NCBI RefSeq assembly: GCF_031628175.1
Contig: NZ_JAVLVT010000003.1
Coordinates: forward strand, 496,001-560,000
Length of the DNA stretch: 64,000 nt
DNA from: Lipingzhangella_A rawalii
Lineage (GTDB): Bacteria > Actinomycetota > Actinomycetes > Streptosporangiales > Streptosporangiaceae
Reading direction: 5' to 3'
Shown here: positions 7,260 through 15,678 of the stretch, one piece after another
How the letters are laid out: each line of letters opens with the position of its first letter
Position numbering within the stretch: the first letter of the stretch is position 1
Position numbers and translations under genes: made by a program
Notes under the pieces: model-generated
The model's database searches: none
Seen by the model: the letters and a program-made list of their open reading frames with translations, nothing else
Told to the model about the DNA's origin: nothing

Positions 7260-8897
7260 ATGGACGCTGTGACCACTGTCCCCTCCGCAGTGAACGAGCC
7301 CAACCTGCACTACGCACCGGACTCCCCGGAACGGGCACTGCTGGAACGGGAGCTGAAACGGCTCGCGAGTCACGAGCACGACCTCACCCAGACGATCGGC
7401 GGCGAGCAGCGCTCCGCCGGCGCTGCCGCCCAGACGATCCCGGCGGTTCAGCCGCACAATCATCGGCATGTCCTCGGCCACATGGCGAACGCCCAACGCT
7501 CGGACGTACAGCAGGCCGTGGCTGCGGCGAAGGAAGCGGCCCCCGCGTGGCGGGCGATGTCCTTCGACGATCGTGCCGCCGTTTTCCTGCGTGCGGCGGA
7601 TCTGCTGGCCGGGCCGTGGCGGCAGACCATTAACGCCGCCACGATGCTGGGGCAGTCCAAGACGATCTGGCAGGCGGAGATCGACGCGGTCTGTGAACTC
7701 ATCGACTTTCTGCGGTACAACGTGGCCTACGCCCGCCAGATCCACGCGGAGCAGCCCTACAGCCCCCGGGGCGTGTGGAACCGGCAGGAGTTCCGTCCGC
7801 TGGAGGGCTTCGTGGTGGCGGTGACTCCGTTCAACTTCACCGCGATCGCCGGAAACCTACCGACCGCCCCAGCCCTGATGGGCAATGTCGTCGTGTGGAA
7901 ACCCGCCCCCACCCAGGCCCTGGCGGCCCACCTGTTCATGCGGCTGCTGGAGGAGGCCGGCCTGCCCCCCGGGGTGATCAACCTGGTCACCGGGGACGGC
8001 AGCGCGGTTTCCGAGGTCGCACTGGCCGACCGTGACCTCGCGGGGCTGCACTTCACCGGATCGGCGGCGACCTTCCAGTACCTGTGGAGCCGGATCGGCG
8101 AGAACATCGCGACCTACCGGCACTATCCGCGGATTGTCGGGGAGACGGGTGGCAAGGATTTCGTGATTGCACACCGGTCGGCGAATCCGGATGTGTTGCG
8201 TACCGCCCTGATCCGTGGCGCCTACGAATACCAGGGCCAGAAGTGCTCCGCGGCCTCCCGTGCCTACATTCCCCGTTCGGTGTGGGAACGGGTCCGAGAC
8301 GACCTGATCAGCCAGGTCAAGTCGCTGCCGATGGGCGATGTCAGCGACCTCCGCAACTTCATGGGGGCGGTGATCGACGCCCGCGCCTTCGCCAAGCACG
8401 CGACTGCGCTCCAACGGGCCACGTCCACAGACTCCATCACGGTGCATGCGGGAGGTGGGGTCGACGACACCACGGGCTACTTCGTGGAACCCACCATCCT
8501 CGAGTGCAGTGACCCGGAGGACGAGGTGTTCACCACCGAGTACTTCGGTCCCATCCTCGCGGTCCACGTCTACGAGGACGGCGAGGACAGCTACCGCACC
8601 ATGCTTGCGCAGGCCGCGGACGTGGCTCCCTACGCGCTGACCGGGGCCGTTATCGCCGACGACCGGGCGGCGATCGCGCAGGCCTCGGAGGCACTCCGCT
8701 TCAGTGCGGGCAACTTCTACATCAACGACAAGCCCACCGGTTCGATCGTTGGCCAGCAGCCGTTCGGCGGTGCCCGGGCCAGCGGTACCAACGACAAGGC
8801 CGGATCGATGTTCAACATGATGCGCTGGGTCAGTCCCCGAGCGATCAAGGAGAACTTCGTTCCCCCGACGGACTACCGCTATCCACACATGGGCTGA
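7260..8897 (+). CDS. pruA: L-glutamate gamma-semialdehyde (1-pyrroline-5-carboxylate) dehydrogenase
   Basis: A 545-residue aldehyde dehydrogenase of the P5C-dehydrogenase type, the usual length for the stand-alone enzyme. It oxidises glutamate semialdehyde to glutamate with NAD, the second step of proline catabolism. Visible signatures are FVVAVTPFNFTAIAGNL, the NAD-site HFTGSAATF, general-base segment VGETGGKD, catalytic cysteine in YQGQKCSAASR and the C-terminal QPFGGARASGTNDK. The ATG at 7260 follows AGGAGG. The usual partner proline dehydrogenase is not adjacent; downstream is the assembly-disrupted stretch, so a neighbour could be missing. Confidence 0.95.
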   Translation: MDAVTTVPSAVNEPNLHYAPDSPERALLERELKRLASHEHDLTQTIGGEQRSAGAAAQTIPAVQPHNHRHVLGHMANAQRSDVQQAVAAAKEAAPAWRAMSFDDRAAVFLRAADLLAGPWRQTINAATMLGQSKTIWQAEIDAVCELIDFLRYNVAYARQIHAEQPYSPRGVWNRQEFRPLEGFVVAVTPFNFTAIAGNLPTAPALMGNVVVWKPAPTQALAAHLFMRLLEEAGLPPGVINLVTGDGSAVSEVALADRDLAGLHFTGSAATFQYLWSRIGENIATYRHYPRIVGETGGKDFVIAHRSANPDVLRTALIRGAYEYQGQKCSAASRAYIPRSVWERVRDDLISQVKSLPMGDVSDLRNFMGAVIDARAFAKHATALQRATSTDSITVHAGGGVDDTTGYFVEPTILECSDPEDEVFTTEYFGPILAVHVYEDGEDSYRTMLAQAADVAPYALTGAVIADDRAAIAQASEALRFSAGNFYINDKPTGSIVGQQPFGGARASGTNDKAGSMFNMMRWVSPRAIKENFVPPTDYRYPHMG

Positions 8898-9085
8898 GGC
8901 CCACAGCCGAGAGACCCTCAGCCGGAAGATCGTCGGCCAGCACGGTGCGCACGGTGGCCAGATCTGCGGCGGCCTTGGCGGTATCTCGGCCACGGGCCGA
9001 GGGGAGCTGGCCCAGCTGCCCGCGGCCCGTACGGTCCCGCAGACTGGCCTCCTCGAACTCGGTGCGGCGGGCCTGTTCGGGAGGT
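8898..9085 (-). other. Possible 3' fragment of an unidentified minus-strand gene
   Basis: The minus frame entering at about 9085 is open through this stretch and uses GC-ending codons and charged residues (EFEEASLRDRTG, ATVRTVLADDLPAEG) like real coding sequence. It runs on into pruA and stops at 8845. It is cut at its 5' side by the G-run. I cannot name the product. It may be the end of a gene whose remainder was lost in the assembly. Confidence 0.35.
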
Positions 9086-9175
<90 letters not shown>

Positions 9176-9180
9176 TTACG

Positions 9181-9426
9181 GTGTCGGTGGCGTTGGTGGA
9201 ACTCGGTGTCCAGATCGCTGATGGCATTGCCGCCACCGCAACGGATCCCGAGGTGCGGCGCCAGGCGGGGCTGGTGGCTGCGGTGGGCCGTGCTCGGCTC
9301 GCGGCCGCCCATGCCGATACGGCCGCCCTGGCGGCTGAACACGCCGCAGTCGAGGCACACCGCGCGGTTGCGGCCTACTCCAGCAGCGGTTCTACCCGTG
9401 CGCGCCTATCGGGGGGTGGTCGGTGA
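9181..9426 (+). CDS. Small AICE protein upstream of the translocase (start uncertain)
   Basis: An 81-codon frame rich in Ala, Arg and Glu with a helical central part (VRRQAGLVAAVGRARLAAAHADTAALAAEH). Its stop TGA shares a base with the ATG of the translocase gene (TGATG), which implies translational coupling and supports it as coding. Its 5' end sits next to the homopolymer artefact, so the true start may be missing. It is in the position of the small accessory proteins that precede TraB in AICEs. Product not recognised. Confidence 0.5.
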   Translation: MSVALVELGVQIADGIAATATDPEVRRQAGLVAAVGRARLAAAHADTAALAAEHAAVEAHRAVAAYSSSGSTRARLSGGGR

Positions 9427-10844
9427 TGGTGCGTGATCGCGCTTCGGTGACCGAGGTTCAGCCCACCACTCCGGTGCCCGCGCATACGATCCGGTTCACC
9501 ACTCCGGTGATGCCCACCCCAGCCATCCTGATCCTGGCCCGATGGACCGGCCAGCTCGTGCGCCTGGCGGTGCTGCTACCCGTCCGGTTCCCTCTGGCCA
9601 CCCTGACCGGACTCGGACTACTGGCTCTAGCCCACGCGGGCGGCTGGCTCGCCCTCGCTCTGGCCGGTACGGCGCTGGCGGTGGTGGTGGGGGTGGGGGC
9701 CTGGCGCTGGCCTTCCGCGTTCCGGCGTGTGGTGACGCTGCGGGTGCTGGCGGCGTGGCGGTGGTGGTGGGTGTACCAGCGGAACTGGCAACCCGTCCTG
9801 GTGGTGGCGGGGCTGGCTGAGTCCTACCACCAACGCCGCTGGCTGCCCCGCATCCGCCAGGTGGCCTGCACCCCGCAGTCGGACCGAGTGCGGGTGACGC
9901 TGGTGGCCGGGACTGCTCCGGGTGATGTGGAACAGCGGATGGCCGAACTTGCCCACGGCTTCGGCGCCCCGTCCTGTCGGGTGGAGGTGTGCGGGCCGCG
10001 GGATGTGGTGCTGGAGTTCCCCCGCCGCGACCTGCTGGCCGCACCGATCGGCGCCCTCCCGGTCCCCGACGATCCCCAGGATGTGGATCTGGCCGCGCTG
10101 CCCATCGGGCGGCGTGACGATGGCTCGCTGTGGCGGCTGCGGCTGCACGGCACCCACGTCCTGACCGTCGGGGTCACCGGCTCGGGGAAAGGCTCGGTCC
10201 TCTGGTCCACCATCCGCGCCCTGAGTCCGGCCCTCCACGCAGGAACGGCACAGGTATGGGCGATCGATCCCAAACGCATGGAACTCGCCTTGGGGCGGGA
10301 CCTGTTCGCGCGCTACGCCGACACCAGCGACCATGCCGTGAGCCTCCTGGAATCAGCGGTGGCCGACATGCAAGAGCGGGCCGAGCGTTACGCCGGCACC
10401 CAACGCTGTCATGTGGCCACCACCACGGATCCGTTTGTGGTGGTGGTGCTGGACGAGGTCGCGTTCCTCACCGCCTACCACCCGGACCGGGACATTCGTC
10501 GGCGTGCGGAGAACGCGATCGCCACCCTCACGAGTCAGGGTCGTTCGGTGGGGTTCTGTGTGCTGGCCGCGTTGCAGGATCCCCGCAAGGAGGTGTTGAA
10601 CCTGCGCAACCTGTTCCCCGACAAGATCGCCCTGCGCCTGGACGAGGCCACCCAGGTTGACATGGTCCTCGGCGACGGGGCACGGGACCGGGGCGCCACT
10701 GCCCATCTGATCAACCCCACCCACCCCGGGGTGGCCTTCGTGCGCCTGGACGGCTCCCCCATCCCGGCCCGGGTCCGGGCCGCCTACGTCGCAGACACCG
10801 ACATCACCGCCATGACCCCCACCAGCACACGGGGGGTGGACTAG
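9426..10844 (+). CDS. FtsK/SpoIIIE-family conjugal DNA translocase (TraB/TraSA-like)
   Basis: A 472-residue ATPase. N-terminal hydrophobic segments (about residues 35-85) anchor it in the membrane. A Walker A motif GVTGSGKGS lies near residue 250 and Walker B VVVVLDEVAF near 340, followed by a TSQGRSVGF segment. In AICEs and Streptomyces plasmids a single FtsK-like hexamer moves double-stranded DNA between mycelia at hyphal contacts. The ATG at 9426 overlaps the previous stop; a GTG at 9423 is an alternative. The replication initiator gene starts two bases downstream. Confidence 0.88.
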   Translation: MVRDRASVTEVQPTTPVPAHTIRFTTPVMPTPAILILARWTGQLVRLAVLLPVRFPLATLTGLGLLALAHAGGWLALALAGTALAVVVGVGAWRWPSAFRRVVTLRVLAAWRWWWVYQRNWQPVLVVAGLAESYHQRRWLPRIRQVACTPQSDRVRVTLVAGTAPGDVEQRMAELAHGFGAPSCRVEVCGPRDVVLEFPRRDLLAAPIGALPVPDDPQDVDLAALPIGRRDDGSLWRLRLHGTHVLTVGVTGSGKGSVLWSTIRALSPALHAGTAQVWAIDPKRMELALGRDLFARYADTSDHAVSLLESAVADMQERAERYAGTQRCHVATTTDPFVVVVLDEVAFLTAYHPDRDIRRRAENAIATLTSQGRSVGFCVLAALQDPRKEVLNLRNLFPDKIALRLDEATQVDMVLGDGARDRGATAHLINPTHPGVAFVRLDGSPIPARVRAAYVADTDITAMTPTSTRGVD

Positions 10845-10846
10845 CC

Positions 10847-12538
10847 ATGCCCACCCCCACCGGAAAAACCACCCGGGCCGAGCGCCTCGCCCAACCCCTC
10901 GCCCGGGATGTGGCCGAGCAGATCGCGGCCGACAAAGGCGTGTGCATTCGGCCGGTGGCCCTACGGCGCACCAACACCACCACCGGACAGAGCGACATCG
11001 TGGACGTGCCCTGCGGGGCCACCCGCGAAGCCCGCTGTCCGTCGTGTGCGGCCCGCAAGCGCTCCATCCGCCGGAGCCAGTGCGAAGAAGGCTGGCACCT
11101 CGCCGAGGATCCGACCATCACGCCGGATCGCCCGTCCGACGTTCAGCGGGCGTGGATGGAGCGCCGCGCCGTGGTCACCGCGCACCGTGACACGCTGGCG
11201 GAGTCCGGCGGGGCCGATCCCGACGAGGTGGCCGCGCTCGATCAGGCCATCGCCGACCTCGACGCCGAGATCACCGCATCCGGCCTGCGCGGCACCGTGA
11301 CCCGCAGCTCCTCCTCGTCGGGCTCGTCGCGTCGGGTGCGCTCGACCAAGCGACGCCAGGACGCGCCGGACCTGCCCAAGCGACAGATGGCCAAGACCAC
11401 GGTCGGACGCTCCTACGAGGATCCGGCCACGGGCCGCGCCTTCCGGCCGTCACTGTTCCTGACCCTGACTCTCGATTCCTACGGTCGGGTCACAAGCGAC
11501 GGCACGCCGGTGGATCCCTCCACGTACGAATACCGGCGGGCGGCTCGGGACGCGCTGCACTTCTCCAAGCTGATTGATCGCTTCGTGCAGAACCTGCGCC
11601 GGGTCGCCGGGTTCGACGTGCAGTACTTCGCCACCGTCGAACCCCAACGCCGCCTGGCGCCGCACCTGCACATGGCCACCCGCGGCACCCTTCCCCGGGC
11701 CGAGCTGCGCCAGATCGCGGCCGCTACCTATCACCAGGTGTGGTGGCCGCAGGCTGACGAGGCGGTCTATGCGGGCGAGAACCTGCCGGTCTGGGATGAG
11801 TCGATCGGGAGCTATGTCGACATGGCAACCGGGGAAGTCCTGCCCACCTGGGACGAAGCGCTCGATGCCCTCGACTCCGCACCTTCGGCAGAACCCATGC
11901 ACGTGGTCCGGTTCGGGCCGCAGGTCGACGCAAAGGGCATGGTGGCCGGCACCGAGGACGCCGACCGGTGCGTGCGCTACCTCGCCAAATACCTCACCAA
12001 GGACATCGCCGAATGCCACGCCGTCGACACCGACGCCCAAGCCCGCCACGTCGAACGGCTCGTGGAAGCCCTGCGGTACGAACCGTGCTCCCCGAAGTGC
12101 GCGAACTGGCTGCGCTACGGCATCCAACCCCACGACGCGAAAGCAGGAATGACCCCCGGCTTCTGCCGCAACAAAGCCCACCGGCCCGAACACCTCGGCT
12201 ACGCCGGGCGCCGCGTCCTCGTCTCCCGCAAATGGTCCGGCAAAACCCTCGCCGACCACAAAGCCGACCGGCTGACCTGGGTCCTCAACACCTTGGGGGT
12301 GGATCCCGACGCCGACCCCGACGAGGCGCACGGCGACGGCGCCGCTCCCACGCTCCCTTCGGTCTCCTCCGGCGATCACGCCTGGGAACTCGCCCACCCC
12401 ACCGACCCCGACGTCCCACCCCGCGAACACCGCCTACTCCGCACCGTCGGCGAAGCACTCAAACGACGCGCCCAGCTCGACGCCTCTCGGCAACAGCGAT
12501 CCGACGACCTTTCGGCAACTAGAGAGGCTGCCGCATGA
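10847..12538 (+). CDS. RepSA-like rolling-circle replication initiator of the AICE
   Basis: A 563-residue protein. It has a Cys cluster CPSCAARKRSIRRSQC (about residues 65-80) and the three rolling-circle initiator motifs: LTLTLDSYGRV (about 203), the His-hydrophobic-His metal motif PHLHMATRG (about 272) and the Tyr-containing YLAKYLTKD (about 380). A second Cys-rich piece (CSPKCANWLRYG) follows. This matches RepSA of pSAM2-type elements, which nick the element origin to start replication after excision. It lies between tra and xis and overlaps xis by 4 bases. No double-strand origin was identified by eye. Confidence 0.9.
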   Translation: MPTPTGKTTRAERLAQPLARDVAEQIAADKGVCIRPVALRRTNTTTGQSDIVDVPCGATREARCPSCAARKRSIRRSQCEEGWHLAEDPTITPDRPSDVQRAWMERRAVVTAHRDTLAESGGADPDEVAALDQAIADLDAEITASGLRGTVTRSSSSSGSSRRVRSTKRRQDAPDLPKRQMAKTTVGRSYEDPATGRAFRPSLFLTLTLDSYGRVTSDGTPVDPSTYEYRRAARDALHFSKLIDRFVQNLRRVAGFDVQYFATVEPQRRLAPHLHMATRGTLPRAELRQIAAATYHQVWWPQADEAVYAGENLPVWDESIGSYVDMATGEVLPTWDEALDALDSAPSAEPMHVVRFGPQVDAKGMVAGTEDADRCVRYLAKYLTKDIAECHAVDTDAQARHVERLVEALRYEPCSPKCANWLRYGIQPHDAKAGMTPGFCRNKAHRPEHLGYAGRRVLVSRKWSGKTLADHKADRLTWVLNTLGVDPDADPDEAHGDGAAPTLPSVSSGDHAWELAHPTDPDVPPREHRLLRTVGEALKRRAQLDASRQQRSDDLSATREAAA

Positions 12539-12729
12539 CCCCCCTTCCGACCACGCGACGCCTGCTGACTGTCCCTGAGGTCATGGACGTGCTGCGCCTC
12601 GGGCGCTGGAAGGTCTATGAGCTGATCCGCTCCGGCCGTCTGGAGTCGGTCAAGATCGGGCGCGACCGCCGCATACCGACGGAAGCCCTCGACTCCTTCA
12701 TCTCCGAGCTACGAGAGGAAGCCGCCTAA
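12535..12729 (+). CDS. Excisionase / helix-turn-helix DNA-binding protein (Xis)
   Basis: A 64-residue MerR/AlpA-like winged helix: LLTVPEVMDVLRLGRWKVYELIRSGRLESVKIGRDRRIP follows the Xis/helix-turn-helix 17 pattern, in two stretches around the turn. It bends DNA and directs the integrase toward excision. It overlaps repSA by ATGA and shares one base with the integrase start (TAATG), so the three genes are translationally coupled. Confidence 0.88.
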   Translation: MTPLPTTRRLLTVPEVMDVLRLGRWKVYELIRSGRLESVKIGRDRRIPTEALDSFISELREEAA

Positions 12730-13925
12730 TGGCCGCGCGCAACTCCGCATCCCCCGACGAGCCGGAAGGGCGCAAGGGCAAGCGCGGACGTGCCAACGGA
12801 GAGGGCACGGTCTTCCAGCGCAAAGACGGCCGATGGGTCGCGGAAGCCTACGTGCTCGCCTCGGACGGCTCACTGAAGCGCGTCCAGCGCTACGCCCGTA
12901 CCCGCAAAGAGGCGTACAACAAGCTCACCAGCCTCCAGGAGAACAGCAACCGCAACGTCGCCGTTCCGGACCGTCCGTGGAAGCTGGGGGAGTACCTCGA
13001 CTACTGGTTGGAGCATGTCGCCAAGCCCTCAGTCCGCGCGACGACCTACGCCAAGTACGAGCAGACCGTCCGTCTGTACCTGAAGCCCACTCTCGGCAGT
13101 CAGCGACTCGACCGGCTTCGCGTCGCCAAGATTCAGACGTTCCTCAACGGGCGACTGAAGGGGGGCGATTCGGTCGCCAAGGTTCACGCCATGCGGACCA
13201 CCCTCAGTTCCGCGCTGACGCGCGCCATGCGGGAAGAGCTGATCACCGTGAATCCCGCTCGGCTCGTCACGCTTCCGGCAGAATCGCCGGAACGGCTCAA
13301 GCCCTGGAACGCCGAGGAGGCGAAGCGGTTCCTCAACCACGCGCGGAACCACCACCTGTATCCGGCCTTCGTTCTCATGCTGCTCTACGGCCTTCGGCGC
13401 GGTGAGGTGCTGGGGCTCGCCTGGGATGACGTCGACTTCGAACAAGACGTCATGTCTATACGTCGCCAAATCCAGAGGGTTGATGGCTCGCTCGCGCTTG
13501 TAGAGGTGAAGACGCGCGCCGGTCGGCGATCGCTGCCGTTGCTGTCGTGGGCTCGGGATGCCCTGATCCAGCAAGCGGAGTGGCAGGCCCAAAAGCGCCG
13601 AAGCGCCGCGAGCACGTGGGAGGAAACGGACCTCGTCTTCACCACCAGAACGGGGCGGGCGATCCAGCCCCGCAGCCTGTCCCGCAGTTTCGAGCGGCTG
13701 TCAGAGTCGGCGGGCATGCGCCCGATTCGGCTGCACGACCTACGACACTCGGTGGCCTCGTTGCTCAAGCGCTCCGGCGTCGCTCCGCGCGACGCGATGG
13801 AGATTCTGGGGCACAGCCGAATTTCCGTCACCATGGAGATCTATACACATAGCGACGAGTCGACACAGCGGGAAGGGCTCGGGCGACTGGGTGGGACACT
13901 CTTCGGCGAAGACGACGGCGCCTGA
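12729..13925 (+). CDS. Site-specific tyrosine integrase of the AICE
   Basis: A 398-residue tyrosine recombinase. It has an N-terminal arm-binding domain (RKDGRWVAEAYV), a SAM-like core-binding domain (about 80-170) and a C-terminal catalytic domain. Catalytic residues are complete: Arg223 (YGLRRGE), a likely Lys261 (VKTRAGRRS), His336-Arg339 (LHDLRHS), His362 (LGHS) and Tyr372 (EIYTH). It integrates the element at the 3' end of the neighbouring tRNA-Ile; its stop is 77 bases from the tRNA CCA end. A strong hairpin follows. Nothing suggests inactivation. Confidence 0.93.
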   Translation: MAARNSASPDEPEGRKGKRGRANGEGTVFQRKDGRWVAEAYVLASDGSLKRVQRYARTRKEAYNKLTSLQENSNRNVAVPDRPWKLGEYLDYWLEHVAKPSVRATTYAKYEQTVRLYLKPTLGSQRLDRLRVAKIQTFLNGRLKGGDSVAKVHAMRTTLSSALTRAMREELITVNPARLVTLPAESPERLKPWNAEEAKRFLNHARNHHLYPAFVLMLLYGLRRGEVLGLAWDDVDFEQDVMSIRRQIQRVDGSLALVEVKTRAGRRSLPLLSWARDALIQQAEWQAQKRRSAASTWEETDLVFTTRTGRAIQPRSLSRSFERLSESAGMRPIRLHDLRHSVASLLKRSGVAPRDAMEILGHSRISVTMEIYTHSDESTQREGLGRLGGTLFGEDDGA

Positions 13926-13966
13926 GACGACGATTCGCAACCACGTTGCTGTCACTACTGCTGTCA

Positions 13967-13998
13967 AAGGCCCCTGCCGGAAATCCGACAGGGGCCTT
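13967..13998. terminator. Bidirectional terminator between int and tRNA-Ile
   Basis: A 10-bp perfect stem (AAGGCCCCTG / CAGGGGCCTT) extended by three more pairs after one mismatch, with an AAAT tetraloop. It ends in TT followed by CA. It lies 3' of the integrase (+) and 3' of tRNA-Ile (-), so it can serve both. Confidence 0.8.
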
Positions 13999-14002
13999 CA
14001 AC

Positions 14003-14050
14003 TGGTGGGCGTACCTGGACTTGAACCAGGGGCCTCATCCTTATCAGGGA
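14003..14050. other. Inferred AICE attachment site (right end) in tRNA-Ile 3' half
   Basis: AICE integrases recombine within the 3' half of a tRNA gene, so that the element supplies or restores the tRNA end. The integrase lies on the CCA side of this tRNA, as expected. Exact core limits cannot be fixed because the second copy (left end) is not in the window; I found no matching stretch between 8898 and 9180. Confidence 0.5.
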
Positions 14051-14079
14051 TGCGCTCTGACCGTCTGAGCTATACGCCC
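14003..14079 (-). tRNA. tRNA-Ile (anticodon GAT)
   Basis: On the minus strand the gene runs from GGGCGTA at 14079 to TACGCCC-A-CCA at 14003. The 7-bp acceptor stem is perfect and the CCA is encoded. The D arm (AGCTCAGACGG), anticodon loop CTGATAA with GAT, and T arm with GTTCAAGTC are all present. Its 3' half doubles as the attachment site of the AICE. Confidence 0.95.
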
Positions 14080-14294
14080 GCGTTCCGGGGAATACTTTAC
14101 CGCATCTGGCAGAGTGCAGCGAACGCGCACAGGCGCCCCCACACCCCTATACGCTGCGGTGGGCGGGGCCCAGCCCCCCCCCCCCCCCCCGNNNNNNNNN
14201 NNNNNNNNNNNNNNNNNNNNNNNNNNNNNNNNNNNNNNNNNNNNNNNNNNNNNNNNNNNNNNNNNNNNNNNNNNNNNNNNNNNNNNNNNNNGCA
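14080..14294. other. Assembly gap: C-run plus 100 N
   Basis: After 94 ordinary bases a run of 17 C (14174-14190) precedes exactly 100 N (14192-14291), the conventional placeholder for a gap of unknown size. No gene is visible. Genes flanking the gap may not be neighbours in the genome. Confidence 0.95.
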
Positions 14295-15270
14295 CTAGGT
14301 GAACACCAACTGCAACAGGAGCATGCTCGCGATACCGACACCGATCTTCGGGTTGCTCATCCACCCGAGGTTCAGTGGGGAGCACGCCAGGGAACGACAG
14401 TTCCGTAGGTAGGTCACCTGCACCAGGATGACCAGCTTGACCGCGACAGTGCGCCCCTCCTCGCCCCTGGCCTCGATCGAGGAGAATCCGACTGCACCCG
14501 GTGAGCTTTCGTGTCAGCGGTGTCTGGAGGGTCTGGGGTGTATCCACCAGACGGTGGATTCGGCCGCTCACGGGGTCGGTCTCGGGGTCGGTGTCAGCCA
14601 TCACGCCCTGTCCCTGGCCGCGGGTGACGAGGCGTCCCGAGTAGGCCATGCTACGGCGGCCGATGAAGGGAGTACATGCCGGAAGCTCGACGGGGAGCTT
14701 GCTGGTTACCGCCGATTCTCCGGTCAGGGCGGACTCGTCGATGCGCCGTTCGTGCAGGCTGGTGAGCCGAACGTCAGTCGGGGCCTTGTCGGCACCCTCC
14801 AGCACAACGACGTCCCCGGGGGCGGTCTGGGTGGACGGGACCCGAATCCGGGCGCTGTCCCGAATAATCGGGGCCTCGGTTCGTGCCATGGCGGCCAGTG
14901 TCTCCAGGGTCTTCGCCGCCTGGGATTCTTGGATGTAGCCGATCACCGTGATGATCGCGACGACGCCGACGATCACTCGGCCGTCCACCCACTTGCCCAC
15001 CCACTCGCCCATCGCCGTAGTCGCGATCGCGGCGCCCAGCAGCACGTAGATGCGTGGATGGTGGAGCTGTAGTAGGTGGCGGACCAGGGCACCCCGTTGT
15101 GCGAATCGAGGGAGTTCGTTGGATGCGGCCTGGATGAGCCGCTGTTGTGCTTCGTCCGGGGAGCGTCCCTGGTAGGGATCTGTCTCGGTCAGGAGCACCA
15201 CCTCGTGGACGGCCAGCCGATAGCCCTCCTGGCCTGTGGACGCGTGCGTCGGCACGACGTGCTCAGTCAT
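14295..15270 (-). pseudogene. P-type cation-transporting ATPase, internally deleted and frameshifted
   Basis: The first 245 or so codons from the ATG at 15270 encode a cation ATPase N-terminus, the first membrane helices (IYVLLGAAIATTAMGEWVG, VGVVAIITVIGYIQE), and the actuator domain with the TGES motif (DESALTGESAV). After LTRKLTG the frame shifts. In the +1 frame the sequence resumes at the C-terminal membrane domain (GEEGRTVAVKLVILVQ, YLRNCRSLA, IASMLLLQLVFT) and stops at 14297-14295. The phosphorylation domain (DKTGT) and nucleotide-binding domain, roughly 400-500 residues, are missing. A transport ATPase cannot work like this. Either a real deletion or a misassembly near the gap. Confidence 0.85.
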
Positions 15271-15459
15271 GCCCCAAGCCTGGAAGTACCGCCGTACGCA
15301 CCGGTAGGGACCTTGGTCAGCCGGACGGGGTCACAAGGCCCTGAATCCCGTGGCCTGCTGATCTCGGGACCTTTGGCCCCGACCGCGGGACTCTCGGCCG
15401 AGGCGGTTCGCGCGAGGTCGCGGGGAGTATGGACGGTAGCCGGTGCAAGGAGGATCCAC

Positions 15460-15678
15460 ATGTATCAGCACCTCTGGCCACGCGACACCATGATTCTGGT
15501 CGTGACGTTGAGTGCTCTGTACGCTCTCGGGACCCCTCTCAGCTATCTCCTGCTCGTCCTGGTGTTCCTGGGCATGGGCGGTGCCATGTTCCTGCTGTAC
15601 CGCGCCGATCGAAGGCAGAGTCGGGAAACGGCACGTGGGGACGGCCCACCGGAGCAACCCTCGGCAGGTCTGTTCTAG
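15460..15678 (+). CDS. Small membrane protein, two hydrophobic segments
   Basis: A 72-residue protein with two hydrophobic stretches (about residues 9-27 and 29-48) and a charged C-terminus (RADRRQSRETARGDG). The ATG at 15460 is preceded by AAGGAGG at 15448-15453, a strong ribosome binding site, which is the main support. Divergent from the broken ATPase. Family not recognised. Confidence 0.6.
   Translation: MYQHLWPRDTMILVVTLSALYALGTPLSYLLLVLVFLGMGGAMFLLYRADRRQSRETARGDGPPEQPSAGLF

Larger units (their letters stand above)
9176..14050 (+). mobile_element. AICE-type integrative and conjugative element, right part (left end missing)
   Basis: Gene order is small ORF, FtsK/TraB translocase, RepSA-type initiator, excisionase and tyrosine integrase, ending at a tRNA-Ile gene. 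This is the pSAM2-like actinomycete integrative and conjugative element layout: rolling-circle replication, double-stranded DNA transfer through a hexameric translocase, and site-specific integration at a tRNA 3' end. The genes are tightly packed with 1-4 base overlaps. The left attachment site, Spd/Kor-type genes and any cargo are absent, cut off by the homopolymer stretch at 9086-9175. The right limit is placed within the tRNA 3' half. Confidence 0.8.

Noticed and set aside
14044..14294. Continuation of the P-type ATPase frame through the N gap to tRNA-Ile
   Set aside because: The frame only appears open because N codons are unreadable and the C-run has no stops. The true frame ends at 14295.
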